Shown piece by piece: positions 16,567 to 24,254 of a stretch of 64,000 nucleotides of DNA (positions are counted from its first letter, which is position 1; each line of letters starts with the position of its first letter). The stretch is taken from assembly GCF_001457475.1 (NCBI RefSeq), contig NZ_LN831029.1, forward strand, positions 3,534,001-3,598,000, read 5' to 3'. Source of the DNA: Achromobacter xylosoxidans (GTDB lineage: Bacteria; Pseudomonadota; Gammaproteobacteria; Burkholderiales; Burkholderiaceae_B). Both the position numbers and the translations under genes were made by a program. The notes below the pieces were generated by a model that did no database searches, was not told where the DNA came from, and saw only the letters and a list, made by a program, of their open reading frames with translations.

Positions 16567-17061
16567 ATGCCGCCCGCCCCGACCGTCACGCTGCGCCGCC
16601 TGCGCGAAAACGACGTGCCCATGATCCTGGCCCTGGAATCCGACCCCGAGGTCATGCGCCACAGCACCGGCGTCAAGCCCGCCACCCAGGCGCGCCGCCA
16701 GGAACTGCTGGATTGGCTGAAGACGCCGCCCGACGCGATCGGCCACTGGGCGGTCGTCGATCCTGACGGCGTGGCGGTGGGCTGGATCAGCCTGACACGG
16801 CTGGAAGACACTGGCGCGTTGCAGCTGGCCTACCGCCTGCAACGGTCGGCCTGGGGACGCGGCTATGCCACCCGGGCGGCGCGCCAGCTGTGCGATTACG
16901 CCTGGCGCGCGCTCGACTGCGCGGAGCTGCTGGCCGTCACCTGGCCCGACAACCTGGGATCGCAGCGCGTGCTGCAGAAACTGGGCTTCACCTTCCGCGC
17001 CGTCGAAACGCATTACGGACGTGATACCCGCGTCTACGCGCTGGCGCGTCCCCGGAACTAG
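16567..17061 (+). CDS. GNAT-family N-acetyltransferase (RimJ/RimL type)
   Basis: A 164-residue acetyltransferase with TVTLRRLRENDVPMILALES at the start. Motif A is YRLQRSAWGRGYATRAARQL (about 95-115), and the C-terminal NLGSQRVLQKLGFTFRAVE is standard in RimJ/RimL-like GNATs. It lies 11 bases after the nucleotidyltransferase stop, in the same direction, and so is probably in the same transcript. The substrate is not predictable. Confidence 0.87.
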   Translation: MPPAPTVTLRRLRENDVPMILALESDPEVMRHSTGVKPATQARRQELLDWLKTPPDAIGHWAVVDPDGVAVGWISLTRLEDTGALQLAYRLQRSAWGRGYATRAARQLCDYAWRALDCAELLAVTWPDNLGSQRVLQKLGFTFRAVETHYGRDTRVYALARPRN

Positions 17062-17153
17062 GCAGGGACCGGCGCGGGGCCATCGCCTCTACCGTCACGG
17101 CAGCATGCCTTTGCGGGTACCCTATCGGTTTTCCATCACCCGCAAAGCCCCGC

Positions 17154-17633
17154 ATGTCCGACACCACGCAGCCCTTCGACGTTTCCGCCTACATCGCCCA
17201 GAGCCTGGAAGGCATGCGCGCCGCCACCTCGGCGCACTGCGCCACCTGGCACCTGGACGAAGCCGAACAATGGTCCGTGGACATGGACAGCGGCCTGATC
17301 GTGTTCCAGCTGCCCGGCGGCATCACCGCGCAAGCGCCGGTGCAGATCGTCGGCACCTCCAACAGCGAGGACGGCAGCTTCCTGTGGGGCTGGGATCATC
17401 CCTCCGTGCCCGCCGAACTGGCCGAACACGCCCAGCTGGCGCTGGCCTTCGGCAAGGCCCATGGCCTGGAGGCGTACACCCACCGCAAGGTGCCCTGCGA
17501 CGACGCCCTGGCCTGGGAATTCACCGCCGTCGCCATGCGGCTGGGCGAGGCCAGCGGTTCCTACCGCGCGCAGGCCTCGGACACCGCGCACGTCTGGATG
17601 ACGTTCGGCCAGGTCACGCTGTCCAAGGCCTGA
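17154..17633 (+). CDS. Uncharacterised DUF6882-like protein
   Basis: A 159-residue soluble protein without signal peptide or membrane helix. It resembles the DUF6882 group: a helical N-terminus (SAYIAQSLEGMRAATSAHCA), beta segments with WSVDMDSGLIVFQLPGG, and the conserved GTSNSEDGSFLWGWDHPSVP motif. Such proteins appear near polymorphic-toxin or immunity loci in some genomes, but no toxin is adjacent here. I am fairly sure it is a real gene and unsure of its role. Confidence 0.7.
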   Translation: MSDTTQPFDVSAYIAQSLEGMRAATSAHCATWHLDEAEQWSVDMDSGLIVFQLPGGITAQAPVQIVGTSNSEDGSFLWGWDHPSVPAELAEHAQLALAFGKAHGLEAYTHRKVPCDDALAWEFTAVAMRLGEASGSYRAQASDTAHVWMTFGQVTLSKA

Positions 17634-17705
17634 CGCCCGCGGCGCGCGCCGTACCGCGCCCCACGGCGCCGACACGGCATGCCGTGTCAGCGCCGGACGC
17701 CGCGT

Positions 17706-18917
17706 TCAAGCCGCGTCGGGATGCGCGCCGGTATAGGCCGCGCGCGGCCGGATCACATCCTGGCTGCCGCGCTGCTCCAGCCCGTGCGCCAGCCAGCCGA
17801 TGGAGCGCCCCAGCGCGAACAAGCCGAAGGCCGCGCCCGGCGGCAGCCCCAGGTGGCGCCGCACCGCCACCAGCGCGAAGTCCACCGACGGCCGCTGCCC
17901 GGCCAGCTGGAACGCCTGTTCGATCAGCGCCTGCCAGTCGGGACGCCGCGGCAGTATCCGCGCCAGCAAGGCGCTGGCGCGCGGATCGCCGGCCGGATAC
18001 AGGTGATGCCCGAAACCCGGCAGATCCTCGCCCCGCGCCAACCGTTCGCGCAAGCCACGCGCCAGCCGCTGGCCGGCGTCCGCGCCGGCATCGCCGCGTT
18101 CCAGTTCATCCCACATGGCCTCGGCGCGCGCCGTGGTGCCGCCGTGGCGGCCGCCCGTCAGCGCCGCCAGCCCGCCCACGATGCCGGCGCGCAGGCTGGC
18201 GCCGGTGGACGCGATGCAGCGCGCGGTGAAACTGGAGGCGTTCAATTCGTGGTCGGCGCACAGCACCAGGGCCATGCGGATCAGGTCCGCGCCCGCCTCG
18301 TCCACGCCCCAGGCGCGGGCGCATTGCGCGTGGATCGGCGCGTCGTCCGGGGCGATCTGCAACAGGCAGGCCGCCAGCGTGCGCACCAGCGCGCCGCAGC
18401 CCTGCGCCTGGCGCTCGGGCGAGCGCTGCCACAACGCGGTGGCGTCGTCATCGCTGGCCGCCGTGAATAACGGCAACAACGCGGCCTCGGCGCGCTGGCC
18501 GCGATGCCGCGCGAACAACGCCGCCAGGTCGCCCGGCAACACCGGCGCGGGCGCGCCGAACGCCATGGCTTGGTCGCACTGCCAAAGATGCGCCGCCACC
18601 GCCTCCACCGAACGCGAACCGGCCAACGCCACGGCGCTTTCCCCGCGATAGAACAGCTGCCCGTCATCGATCAGCGTGATGGCGGACTCCAGCACCGGCA
18701 GCCCCCAATTCAGCGTGGCCTTGGCCACCTCCCTGGGCTTGCGCCCGCGCGTGCGCTGCGCCGCCAGCCGGTCCACATCCTCGGCCAGGTAGCGGCTTTC
18801 ACGCGGGGTGGCGCCGGACTCGGCGTGCAGCAGCCCGCGGCTCACATAGGCATACAGGGTCTGGCGCGACACGCCCAGACGGGCGGCCGCGGCGGCGGAA
18901 GTCAGGTAATCGGGCAT
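17706..18917 (-). CDS. Citrate synthase-like enzyme with N-terminal MerR-type DNA-binding domain
   Basis: A 403-residue protein. Residues 1-55 form a MerR/excisionase-like helix-turn-helix (YLTSAAAAARLGVSRQTLYA, then SRYLAEDVDRLAAQR). The rest is a citrate synthase fold with the key segments HELNASSFTARCIASTG and PGFGHHLYPAGDPRA, which carry the histidines and arginine of the active site. Normal citrate synthases have no DNA-binding domain. The fused form is found beside CoA-transferase genes, as here with the divergent gene at 19101. The start ATG 18917 is chosen by the helix-turn-helix. It may condense an acyl-CoA with oxaloacetate, regulate its own locus, or both. Confidence 0.82.
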   Translation of the reverse strand: MPDYLTSAAAAARLGVSRQTLYAYVSRGLLHAESGATPRESRYLAEDVDRLAAQRTRGRKPREVAKATLNWGLPVLESAITLIDDGQLFYRGESAVALAGSRSVEAVAAHLWQCDQAMAFGAPAPVLPGDLAALFARHRGQRAEAALLPLFTAASDDDATALWQRSPERQAQGCGALVRTLAACLLQIAPDDAPIHAQCARAWGVDEAGADLIRMALVLCADHELNASSFTARCIASTGASLRAGIVGGLAALTGGRHGGTTARAEAMWDELERGDAGADAGQRLARGLRERLARGEDLPGFGHHLYPAGDPRASALLARILPRRPDWQALIEQAFQLAGQRPSVDFALVAVRRHLGLPPGAAFGLFALGRSIGWLAHGLEQRGSQDVIRPRAAYTGAHPDAA

Positions 18918-19022
18918 GAGGGCGGACGGTGGCGGACGGCGTTCAGCTAAGGGGAAAACGAAGGGGAAACGAGGCCCGGACACGGCATGGCGACCGCCAT
19001 GCCGTGAGGCTGGACCAATAAG

Positions 19023-19039
19023 TTGATTAGATTAATCAA
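19023..19039. promoter_or_regulatory. AT-rich palindrome in the divergent citrate synthase-like/CoA-transferase promoter
   Basis: TTGATT-AGATT-AATCAA is a 6-bp inverted repeat with a five-base centre. It lies in a sharp AT-rich dip between the two divergent genes. A TTGACA at 19043-19048 follows directly and may be the -35 box for the CoA-transferase gene, with TAATCC 16 bases on. The fused MerR-type domain of the neighbouring protein is an attractive candidate binder. Confidence 0.5.
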
Positions 19040-19100
19040 TATTGACAATTAATACGAGAAGAATAATCCTGACGGCATTCTCCAACGACCAGGAAGCCTC

Positions 19101-20540
19101 ATGTCCGCCAACGCCCTCCCGCCCTCGCCCGCCATTGCCGACTATCTGCGCCAGTTCTGGCTGGCCGCCGGCGGCGACGCCGCGCACCTGGCGCGCGTGG
19201 CCATCACCGGCGAAGGCGCCTTGCCATCCGTCTTCGCCGTCACCGAATTCGCCACCGCCGCCATTGGCGCGGCCGGGCTGGCCATGGCTGAATTCGCGGC
19301 GGCCGGCGCCGGCGCGGCCGGTCCGGATTCGACCGGTCCTGGCGCCATCGGCCAGGTCACGGTCGACCGCCGCCTGGCCTCGATCTGGTTCGGCACCACC
19401 TTGCGTCCGGTCGGCTGGAGCGCGCCGCCGCTGTGGGACGCCGTGGCGGGCGACTACCGCGCCGCGAACGGCTGGATCCGGCTGCATACCAACGCGCCTC
19501 ATCACCGCGACGCCGCCCTGGCGGTGCTGGGCGTGGCCGCCGACCGCGACGCCGTGGCCCAGGCCGTGTCGCGCTGGCGCGCCGACGAACTGGAAGCGGC
19601 CGTGGTCGCCCGCAACGGCTGCGCCGCGGCCATGCGCGGCATCGACGCCTGGCGCCAGCACCCGCAAGGCCGCGGCGTGGCCGAGGAGCCGCTCCTGCAC
19701 CGCGACGCCGGTCCCACCGCGGCCAGGCCGCAATGGCGCGTCCGCCGGCAACGGCCCCTGCAAGGCCTGCGCGTGCTGGACCTGACCCGCATCCTGGCCG
19801 GCCCCGTCGCCACCCGCTTCCTCGCCGGCTATGGCGCCGACGTGCTGCGCATCGATCCGCCCGGCTGGGAAGAGCCCGGCACCGTGCCCGAAGTCGTGCT
19901 GGGCAAGCGTTGCGCGCGCCTGGACCTCAAGTCCGCGGAGGGCCTGGCGACGCTGGAACGCCTGCTGGGCGGCGCCGACGTGCTGATCCACGGCTACCGC
20001 GCCGACGCCCTGGCGCGCCTGGGCCTGGACGCCGAGCGCCGCCGCCAACTGAACCCGACACTGGTGGACGTGTCGCTCGACGCCTATGGCTGGAGCGGCC
20101 CCTGGCAGGCGCGCCGCGGCTTCGACAGCCTGGTGCAGATGAGCACCGGCATCGCCGAGGCCGGCATGCGCGCCAAAGGCGCCGACCGTCCGGTGCCGCT
20201 GCCGTGCCAGGCGCTCGACCACGCCACCGGCTATCTGATGGCGGCCGCGGCGATCCGCGGGCTGACCGAACGGCTTGCGACGGGCGCCGGCGGCAGCACG
20301 CGCGCGTCGTTGGCCCGCAGCGCGCAGTTGCTGATCACGCATGGCGGCATGCTGGAAGGCGGGCCGGCGCTGGCCCCGGAAAGCGAAGCGGACTGGTCCG
20401 CGGCGATCGAGGAAACGTCATGGGGCCCGGCCCGGCGCGTCAAGCCGCCCATGCGGATCGAAGGCACGCCCGAGTCGTGGGATTACCCGGCGAGCGCGTT
20501 GGGCTCATCCGACCCGGCCTGGCGGGACGCGGCGCGATAG
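19101..20540 (+). CDS. CaiB/BaiF-family CoA-transferase
   Basis: A 479-residue class III CoA-transferase. The conserved core starts at about residue 225 with GLRVLDLTRILAGPVATRFL and includes GADVLRIDPP. The catalytic aspartate is Asp342 in RRGFDSLVQMSTGIA, the residue that forms the aspartyl-CoA anhydride in this family. The first 220 residues form an extra N-terminal domain with GRA-style hydrophobic segments, so the protein is longer than the 400-residue formyl-CoA transferase type. It is divergent from the citrate synthase-like gene and probably acts in the same acyl-CoA pathway. The donor and acceptor acids are unknown. Confidence 0.85.
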   Translation: MSANALPPSPAIADYLRQFWLAAGGDAAHLARVAITGEGALPSVFAVTEFATAAIGAAGLAMAEFAAAGAGAAGPDSTGPGAIGQVTVDRRLASIWFGTTLRPVGWSAPPLWDAVAGDYRAANGWIRLHTNAPHHRDAALAVLGVAADRDAVAQAVSRWRADELEAAVVARNGCAAAMRGIDAWRQHPQGRGVAEEPLLHRDAGPTAARPQWRVRRQRPLQGLRVLDLTRILAGPVATRFLAGYGADVLRIDPPGWEEPGTVPEVVLGKRCARLDLKSAEGLATLERLLGGADVLIHGYRADALARLGLDAERRRQLNPTLVDVSLDAYGWSGPWQARRGFDSLVQMSTGIAEAGMRAKGADRPVPLPCQALDHATGYLMAAAAIRGLTERLATGAGGSTRASLARSAQLLITHGGMLEGGPALAPESEADWSAAIEETSWGPARRVKPPMRIEGTPESWDYPASALGSSDPAWRDAAR

Positions 20541-20603
20541 GGATACGTGGGATGCGCGGGATACGCGGGATGGGCGCAAGATGCGCGGCGTCCGCGCACA
20601 GCC

Positions 20604-21830
20604 TCAGATCGAAAACGCCCGCAGGTTCGCGATGCGCTCGGCCAGGCCGTCCGCGCCCAGGTAGTGCCCCAGCTTGCCGGCGCGCACGCGGCGCAGGTCT
20701 TCCTCGTAGCGTGTCAGCATGGCGTCGCGCGCCTCGGCATACGCGGCGCCCATCCCCTCGCCACCAGCGGCAACGATGAGGCGCGCGGCATCGGGCGCGC
20801 CGCATGCCACGCAACGCGCGGCGCCCAGGCCGTCGGCCCGCGCCCCGCGCGCCAGTAACTGCGCCACCAACTCGGCGGGCGGCTGGCGATCGAAGCGATG
20901 CAACACATCCGCGCTGACCGGCGCGTCGGCCCGCAACAGCGCCTGCGCCGCCGCGTGGGCATGCTGCATCAACGCCACATCCAGCGCCGTCGCGCTGCCA
21001 CGCAACGGCTGATCCAGGCGCATGCCCTGCGCCGCCAACTGGCCGACCAGCGCGCCGTCATCGTTGGCCAGCGCGTGCCTCAATGCCAGATTGGCCAGCC
21101 GCGGCGACCGCCCCAGCGTCCCGGCCGCCAACGGTCCGCGCCAGTCCACCAAAGCGCGCCGGTAGAACGCCGTCAGCTTGTCCGCCAAGGCCTGCGGCAT
21201 GCCGTGATCCGCCACGCGCTCGTCCAGATACTCCAGCAGGCGTATCCCCGTGCTGTCGGGGTCCTCGGGATCTTCCTCCAGGCACAGCTCGGCAAACGCG
21301 CCAAGCAGATCGGCCGCGATCGTCGCAACGCCATCCTGTTGCAGCGCGTGCGTCCAGCCCGGCAGCCCCTGCTTCCAGGCCACGATGCCGCCGGCCTGCG
21401 CGCCCGGCTCCAGGCACACATAAATGCGGTCGCAATATTCGAAACCGCCGATGGGCAGATAACGCAGCTTGCCGTCCCAGGCCTCGCCGCGTTCCCCGGC
21501 GGCCTCTTCGGCGCATTCCTGCTCGTGCTCGATCCAGCCCGCCAGGTCGCGGTAGTGGTCGCTGCCGTCATAGAACAGTTCGGACCAACTAAGCGCTTCT
21601 TCGTTGCCGTCCATCCGCGCATGCAGGTCATAGGCCAATTCACCGCCGGCGGTCAGGCGCCACAATTCGCGCAGCGCACCGGGCAAGGGGCCGGCGCACA
21701 TCGCTTCGATCTCATCGATGCGCGCCTCGCTCATGGGCGGTTGGACCGCGATCAGGACACGGTCGGCGAACAGGGCGATGCCGTGTTGTCGAAGCGACTG
21801 GATTTCGTCGTCGGAAAAATGCTCGCTCAT
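20604..21830 (-). CDS. SMI1/KNR4-type protein with ankyrin-like C-terminus
   Basis: A 408-residue cytosolic protein. Residues about 30-190 fit the SMI1/KNR4 (SUKH) fold: LPGALRELWRLTAGGELAYD, then the FEYCDRIYVCLEPG and PGWTHALQQDGVATIAADLL elements. The C-terminal half (about 235-380) shows ankyrin-like helical pairs such as SATALDVALMQHAHAAAQAL. SUKH proteins are a large class of immunity proteins against polymorphic nuclease toxins. The gene lies next to the decayed toxin/immunity array at 22.3-24.3 kb and runs in the same direction, so an immunity role is plausible but not shown. Confidence 0.78.
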   Translation of the reverse strand: MSEHFSDDEIQSLRQHGIALFADRVLIAVQPPMSEARIDEIEAMCAGPLPGALRELWRLTAGGELAYDLHARMDGNEEALSWSELFYDGSDHYRDLAGWIEHEQECAEEAAGERGEAWDGKLRYLPIGGFEYCDRIYVCLEPGAQAGGIVAWKQGLPGWTHALQQDGVATIAADLLGAFAELCLEEDPEDPDSTGIRLLEYLDERVADHGMPQALADKLTAFYRRALVDWRGPLAAGTLGRSPRLANLALRHALANDDGALVGQLAAQGMRLDQPLRGSATALDVALMQHAHAAAQALLRADAPVSADVLHRFDRQPPAELVAQLLARGARADGLGAARCVACGAPDAARLIVAAGGEGMGAAYAEARDAMLTRYEEDLRRVRAGKLGHYLGADGLAERIANLRAFSI

Positions 21831-21912
21831 CTTGGATGCTTCATGGATATGGCGTATCGGATTCTACCCGTGGGCGCATGAAGACCCAGGCCACCAAGGA
21901 TCCGTGATCCGC

Positions 21913-22137
21913 TCACGAGCCCTTGCTGCGCGGCATTGTCACAGGGCAGTCCAGGAAGATCTGCGCGCCCCAGGCGCAGTCCTCGGCGTCGACGCGCCCG
22001 GCCGCCTGATCCTTGGCCAACGCGTCCAGGTTGTCCTTGCCTTGCGATGAGGGCGAGGCGCCGTCGGTGGGAGTCAACTTACGAAACCGGAATTTTTCTG
22101 GCGCGGTTTTCCAGCAGAAGTCTTTCAGTACGTACAT
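21913..22137 (-). CDS. Small hypothetical protein (74 residues)
   Basis: An open frame with an ATG and a GAAGG about 15 bases upstream, high GC in its coding portion and no family I recognise. It begins MYVLKDFCWKTAPEKFRFRK and is rich in charged residues, with three cysteines (CWK, CAWG, LDCP). It ends the minus-strand series of immunity-like genes and may be the last member or a remnant. No signal peptide is present. Confidence 0.4.
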   Translation of the reverse strand: MYVLKDFCWKTAPEKFRFRKLTPTDGASPSSQGKDNLDALAKDQAAGRVDAEDCAWGAQIFLDCPVTMPRSKGS

Positions 22138-22326
22138 GGGTTTGAAACACCTTCGATAATTCCCGAGCGAGATCGCTTATCTAAGCCTTCCCGCTTCAAC
22201 ACGACGCAATTGCAGGCTGACACCCATTTTCCAATCAAGCTCAAGACAATCCGGTCAAGTAGGCTCATACCACTTACCTTAATACACCAGGTCATTTATG
22301 GGCCACTCTGCCTTACAACACGTTTA

Positions 22327-22573
22327 CTAAATTTCTGAATCCCCGGATTTCCAAGAAACCTTATCATTGGTCGACAACGCCTTTCGCACAGCGGTTTCCC
22401 AGTCCTGCCACGCAGCAGGATCAGCGGGTCTCCCATCCGTCCAAATATGCCATGGCAATGAACCAAGGATTCCCCCCCAGCTCATCAGACTTTGTTAGCT
22501 CATACTCTCCCTCAAGAAAATAGAACATCGCTCGATATGCTTCTTCAACTGTTAGAACTTGCTCTTTCATCAT
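22327..22573 (-). pseudogene. Frameshifted immunity-protein gene (displaced cassette D)
   Basis: Read from ATG 22573 (a tandem ATGATG) the frame gives MMKEQVLTVEEAYRAMFYFL...YELTKSDELGG, then loses frame at a run of seven G (22472-22478 on the plus strand as C7). Continuing one frame over gives ILGSLPWHIWTDGRPADPAA...WQDWETAVRKAL and a TAG at 22327-22329. The two halves together make one protein of about 80 residues of a recognisable kind: an N-terminal VEEAYRAMFYFLEGEYE helix, then DG-PADPAAW-DW-AV. I recall this pattern from immunity proteins beside CdiA-type toxins. The homopolymer is the probable site of the lesion. Confidence 0.72.
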
Positions 22574-22859
22574 TTCCACCCCGGCCTATTTGGCGATGCC
22601 AATCCAGCCTCAGGATCAAACCCTATGGATTTTTCATTAATAGCTACTTTCCACATTTCCCCAATTTCTCGTTGGAGCCGAGAGTTGCTTTCCATTAGGA
22701 AAAAATCTGAGCTGACCATGCATTCCCATACTTATCTTTTCCGAGCCAAGCAGCCGAGCCCTTGATCTCGACCAAGAACAACTCTCTATTATCCGGAGCA
22801 TCTAATATATGCCCACACAGAAGAGCCGTTTTTATTTCAATGCAGCCTGAAAACCTATC
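22570..22859 (-). pseudogene. Remnant of a CdiA-type toxin tip (displaced cassette D)
   Basis: An uninterrupted stretch from 22859 gives 54 codons including ILDAPDNRELFLVEIKGSAA and WLGKDKYGNAWSAQIFS, then TAA at 22695-22697. A second frame from 22695 gives MESNSRLQREIGEMWKVAIN...PNRPGWK and a TGA at 22570-22572 that overlaps the start of the downstream immunity pseudogene. The break lies at a T6 run (A6 at 22700-22705 on the plus strand). The D...E-x-K pattern (DAPDNRELFLVEIK) hints at a nuclease of the PD-(D/E)xK kind, but this is a guess from a fragment. The toxin-immunity overlap is the standard gene order. Confidence 0.65.
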
Positions 22860-22868
22860 TTAGAGAAA

Positions 22869-23120
22869 TTATTTATTGACAACCATGACATACCACGAAT
22901 GCCCTTTCATCTCATTAAACTCCAAACAGCGCAAGAATGAGTGTTGATCACGACCGGCTTTCGAAGCATCGTGCGACTCCCGGGGCTCATTCCATTCAGA
23001 TTCGCAGTCCTCGCATATGACAAAAAGTGAATGATGATCTTCCTCTAAGGCGACAAGAACGCGCCCCTGCCCGCAGACCGGGCATGCTTCATTAACAACT
23101 GCGAAGTGTACATACGTCAT
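22869..23120 (-). CDS. Putative orphan immunity protein with two CxxC zinc-ribbon motifs (cassette C)
   Basis: An 83-residue protein from ATG 23120; a longer frame to 23177 would need a TTG. It starts MTYVHFAVVNEACPVCGQGR and has a second pair CEDCESEW about 25 residues on, so four cysteines fit a small zinc ribbon. GC content is far below that of the surrounding genome. No toxin gene remains upstream. Instead a scar of the CdiA linker lies at 23184-23246. By position it is the surviving immunity gene of a displaced toxin cassette. Confidence 0.55.
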   Translation of the reverse strand: MTYVHFAVVNEACPVCGQGRVLVALEEDHHSLFVICEDCESEWNEPRESHDASKAGRDQHSFLRCLEFNEMKGHSWYVMVVNK

Positions 23121-23183
23121 AATCAGGGAAATCTCAGGAAACGCCGTGATGATTTGAGTCGATCCGTGGATCGGCAAGAATAG

Positions 23184-23246
23184 TCACCCATCCACGTCAT
23201 AGCTCGGTGTACCTCGGCTACCCAAGCCTCCGTATATCCCGGCATA
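23184..23246 (-). pseudogene. Scar of the CdiA Gly/Pro-rich linker (recombination joint of cassette C)
   Basis: Read on the minus strand, 23246-23187 encodes YAGIYGGLGSRGTPSYDVDG and then TGA. The intact cdiA gene encodes the same kind of linker, with YAGDRRETGG and GSPGTPSYDAEG at about 24610-24700. At DNA level the 13-mer CGTCATAGCTCGG occurs in both places (23195-23207 and 24619-24631, plus strand), with further partial identity around it. This piece therefore derives from a former 3' end of cdiA, pushed downstream when a new toxin cassette recombined in. Confidence 0.7.
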
Positions 23247-23355
23247 TCGTAAGAACGTTTCTGAGTGCAAAATGCGCATTCCCGCTTAGAGTCTAGAATT
23301 CACCCGATATAAAAGACAACCAGCACCCTCCTCCAAGCGCACAATTCGTACAGAT

Positions 23356-23592
23356 TCACTTATCCAACGCGTAAATTGACGCTGATTTTTCGAATCCATC
23401 CCAAAAAACTGACAAACGAGCACAATTCGGGCATTTCAGCAATATTTTCATCGATTTATAGATCTCTTCCGCATTCGCATCATTAGAAAAAAAATCATCA
23501 TAAGCAATATCAGAAATCACTAACCACTGATCACGGGAAGGAATTTCTCCCAACCGAAACAAATGGCCGCATGCGCAAACTCTATTAGGCAT
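23356..23592 (-). CDS. Putative orphan immunity protein with CxCGH and CPNC motifs (cassette B)
   Basis: A 78-residue protein from ATG 23592, which lies one base after the TAA of the upstream toxin remnant. It starts MPNRVCACGHLFRLGEIPSR and later has CPNCARLSVFWDG, again suggesting a small metal-binding fold. Composition is AT-rich. The tight spacing after a toxin-like fragment is the toxin-immunity order. The family is not one I can name. Confidence 0.6.
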   Translation of the reverse strand: MPNRVCACGHLFRLGEIPSRDQWLVISDIAYDDFFSNDANAEEIYKSMKILLKCPNCARLSVFWDGFEKSASIYALDK

Positions 23593-23593
23593 A

Positions 23594-23888
23594 TTAGTTT
23601 CCAACAATCTTGATGTCTGTGATATCTTTCGCCCCCTTAACTCGTTGCAATATATTCCCTAACTGCTCAGAAGTTACCGAGGCGTTTCTTAAATCGGAGT
23701 CATGAGCCAACCCATTGTTTCGGGATCATATGACTTGTCGACCGCCTCACCCGGAATTTCAATAATCCAGACATGTCCCGCTTCGGCAGAGAATGAGCGA
23801 ACATCTTCCGCGAGTTGCTTAGCCCCTGTAATCCATGAGTCTCACTTCGACAGGAACCACCGCATCTGCCGTTGAGCTTCCTTCTAAA
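23594..23888 (-). pseudogene. Remnant of a second CdiA-type toxin tip (cassette B)
   Basis: Three frame pieces line up end to end: SSTADAVVPVEVRLMDYRG to TAA 23819-23821; AKQLAEDVRSFSAEAGHVWI...YDPETMGWL to TAA 23689-23691; and DSDLRNASVTSEQLGNILQR...ITDIKIVGN to TAA 23594-23596, one base before the orphan immunity gene. Joined, they give about 95 residues of a compact domain broken by two frame changes. The piece begins directly at the stop of the cdiI-like gene. The activity is not recognisable. Confidence 0.6.
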
Positions 23889-24254
23889 CTATCCCGCGCA
23901 ATCATCGGGAAGACAAAACCATAATCCATCGTGATCTGGCACTAATTTGTTATTTTTCCATTCATCGACGATCTGCCTTGCGATATCTTCATGAGATCCT
24001 CGGTATGCGGAATCAGGTTCCCAAAAAATGGGAGATGGAGCAGGTCGCACAGGCACTGCTCCTTTTTCAAGAAGAGCAACAATGCATCTACGTGAAAAAT
24101 CTTCCAGCTCCGCGCCAGACAGCCCAAAATGATCGGCACCCACCGGAATAATCTGCCATAGCCCCACAGCATCTACTCCCAATTCGTTAGGCACTCGAGC
24201 TATCCACTCGCTCATGGGAGTGCCGAAATATTTATTCACAGGTTCATTATTCAT
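23889..24254 (-). CDS. cdiI: CdiI-type immunity protein, partner of the CdiA tip
   Basis: A 121-residue soluble protein whose ATG (24254) overlaps the TGA of the cdiA gene in an ATGA, the classic layout of a toxin and its immunity gene. It starts MNNEPVNKYFGTPMSEWIAR and is rich in Trp and acidic residues (AVGLWQIIPVGADHFGLSGA, then IVDEWKNNKLVPDHDGLWF). It should sit in the cytosol and block the toxin domain encoded at 24251-24560. The family is unrecognised; the name rests on position. GC is well below the genome mean. Confidence 0.7.
   Translation of the reverse strand: MNNEPVNKYFGTPMSEWIARVPNELGVDAVGLWQIIPVGADHFGLSGAELEDFSRRCIVALLEKGAVPVRPAPSPIFWEPDSAYRGSHEDIARQIVDEWKNNKLVPDHDGLWFCLPDDCAG

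Noticed and set aside
22126..22268. 47-codon minus-strand frame (MSLLDRIVLSLIGKWVSACN...) before the 74-residue hypothetical gene
   Set aside because: It overlaps the next start slightly and looks faintly protein-like, but it has no clear ribosome site or family and is too short to support.
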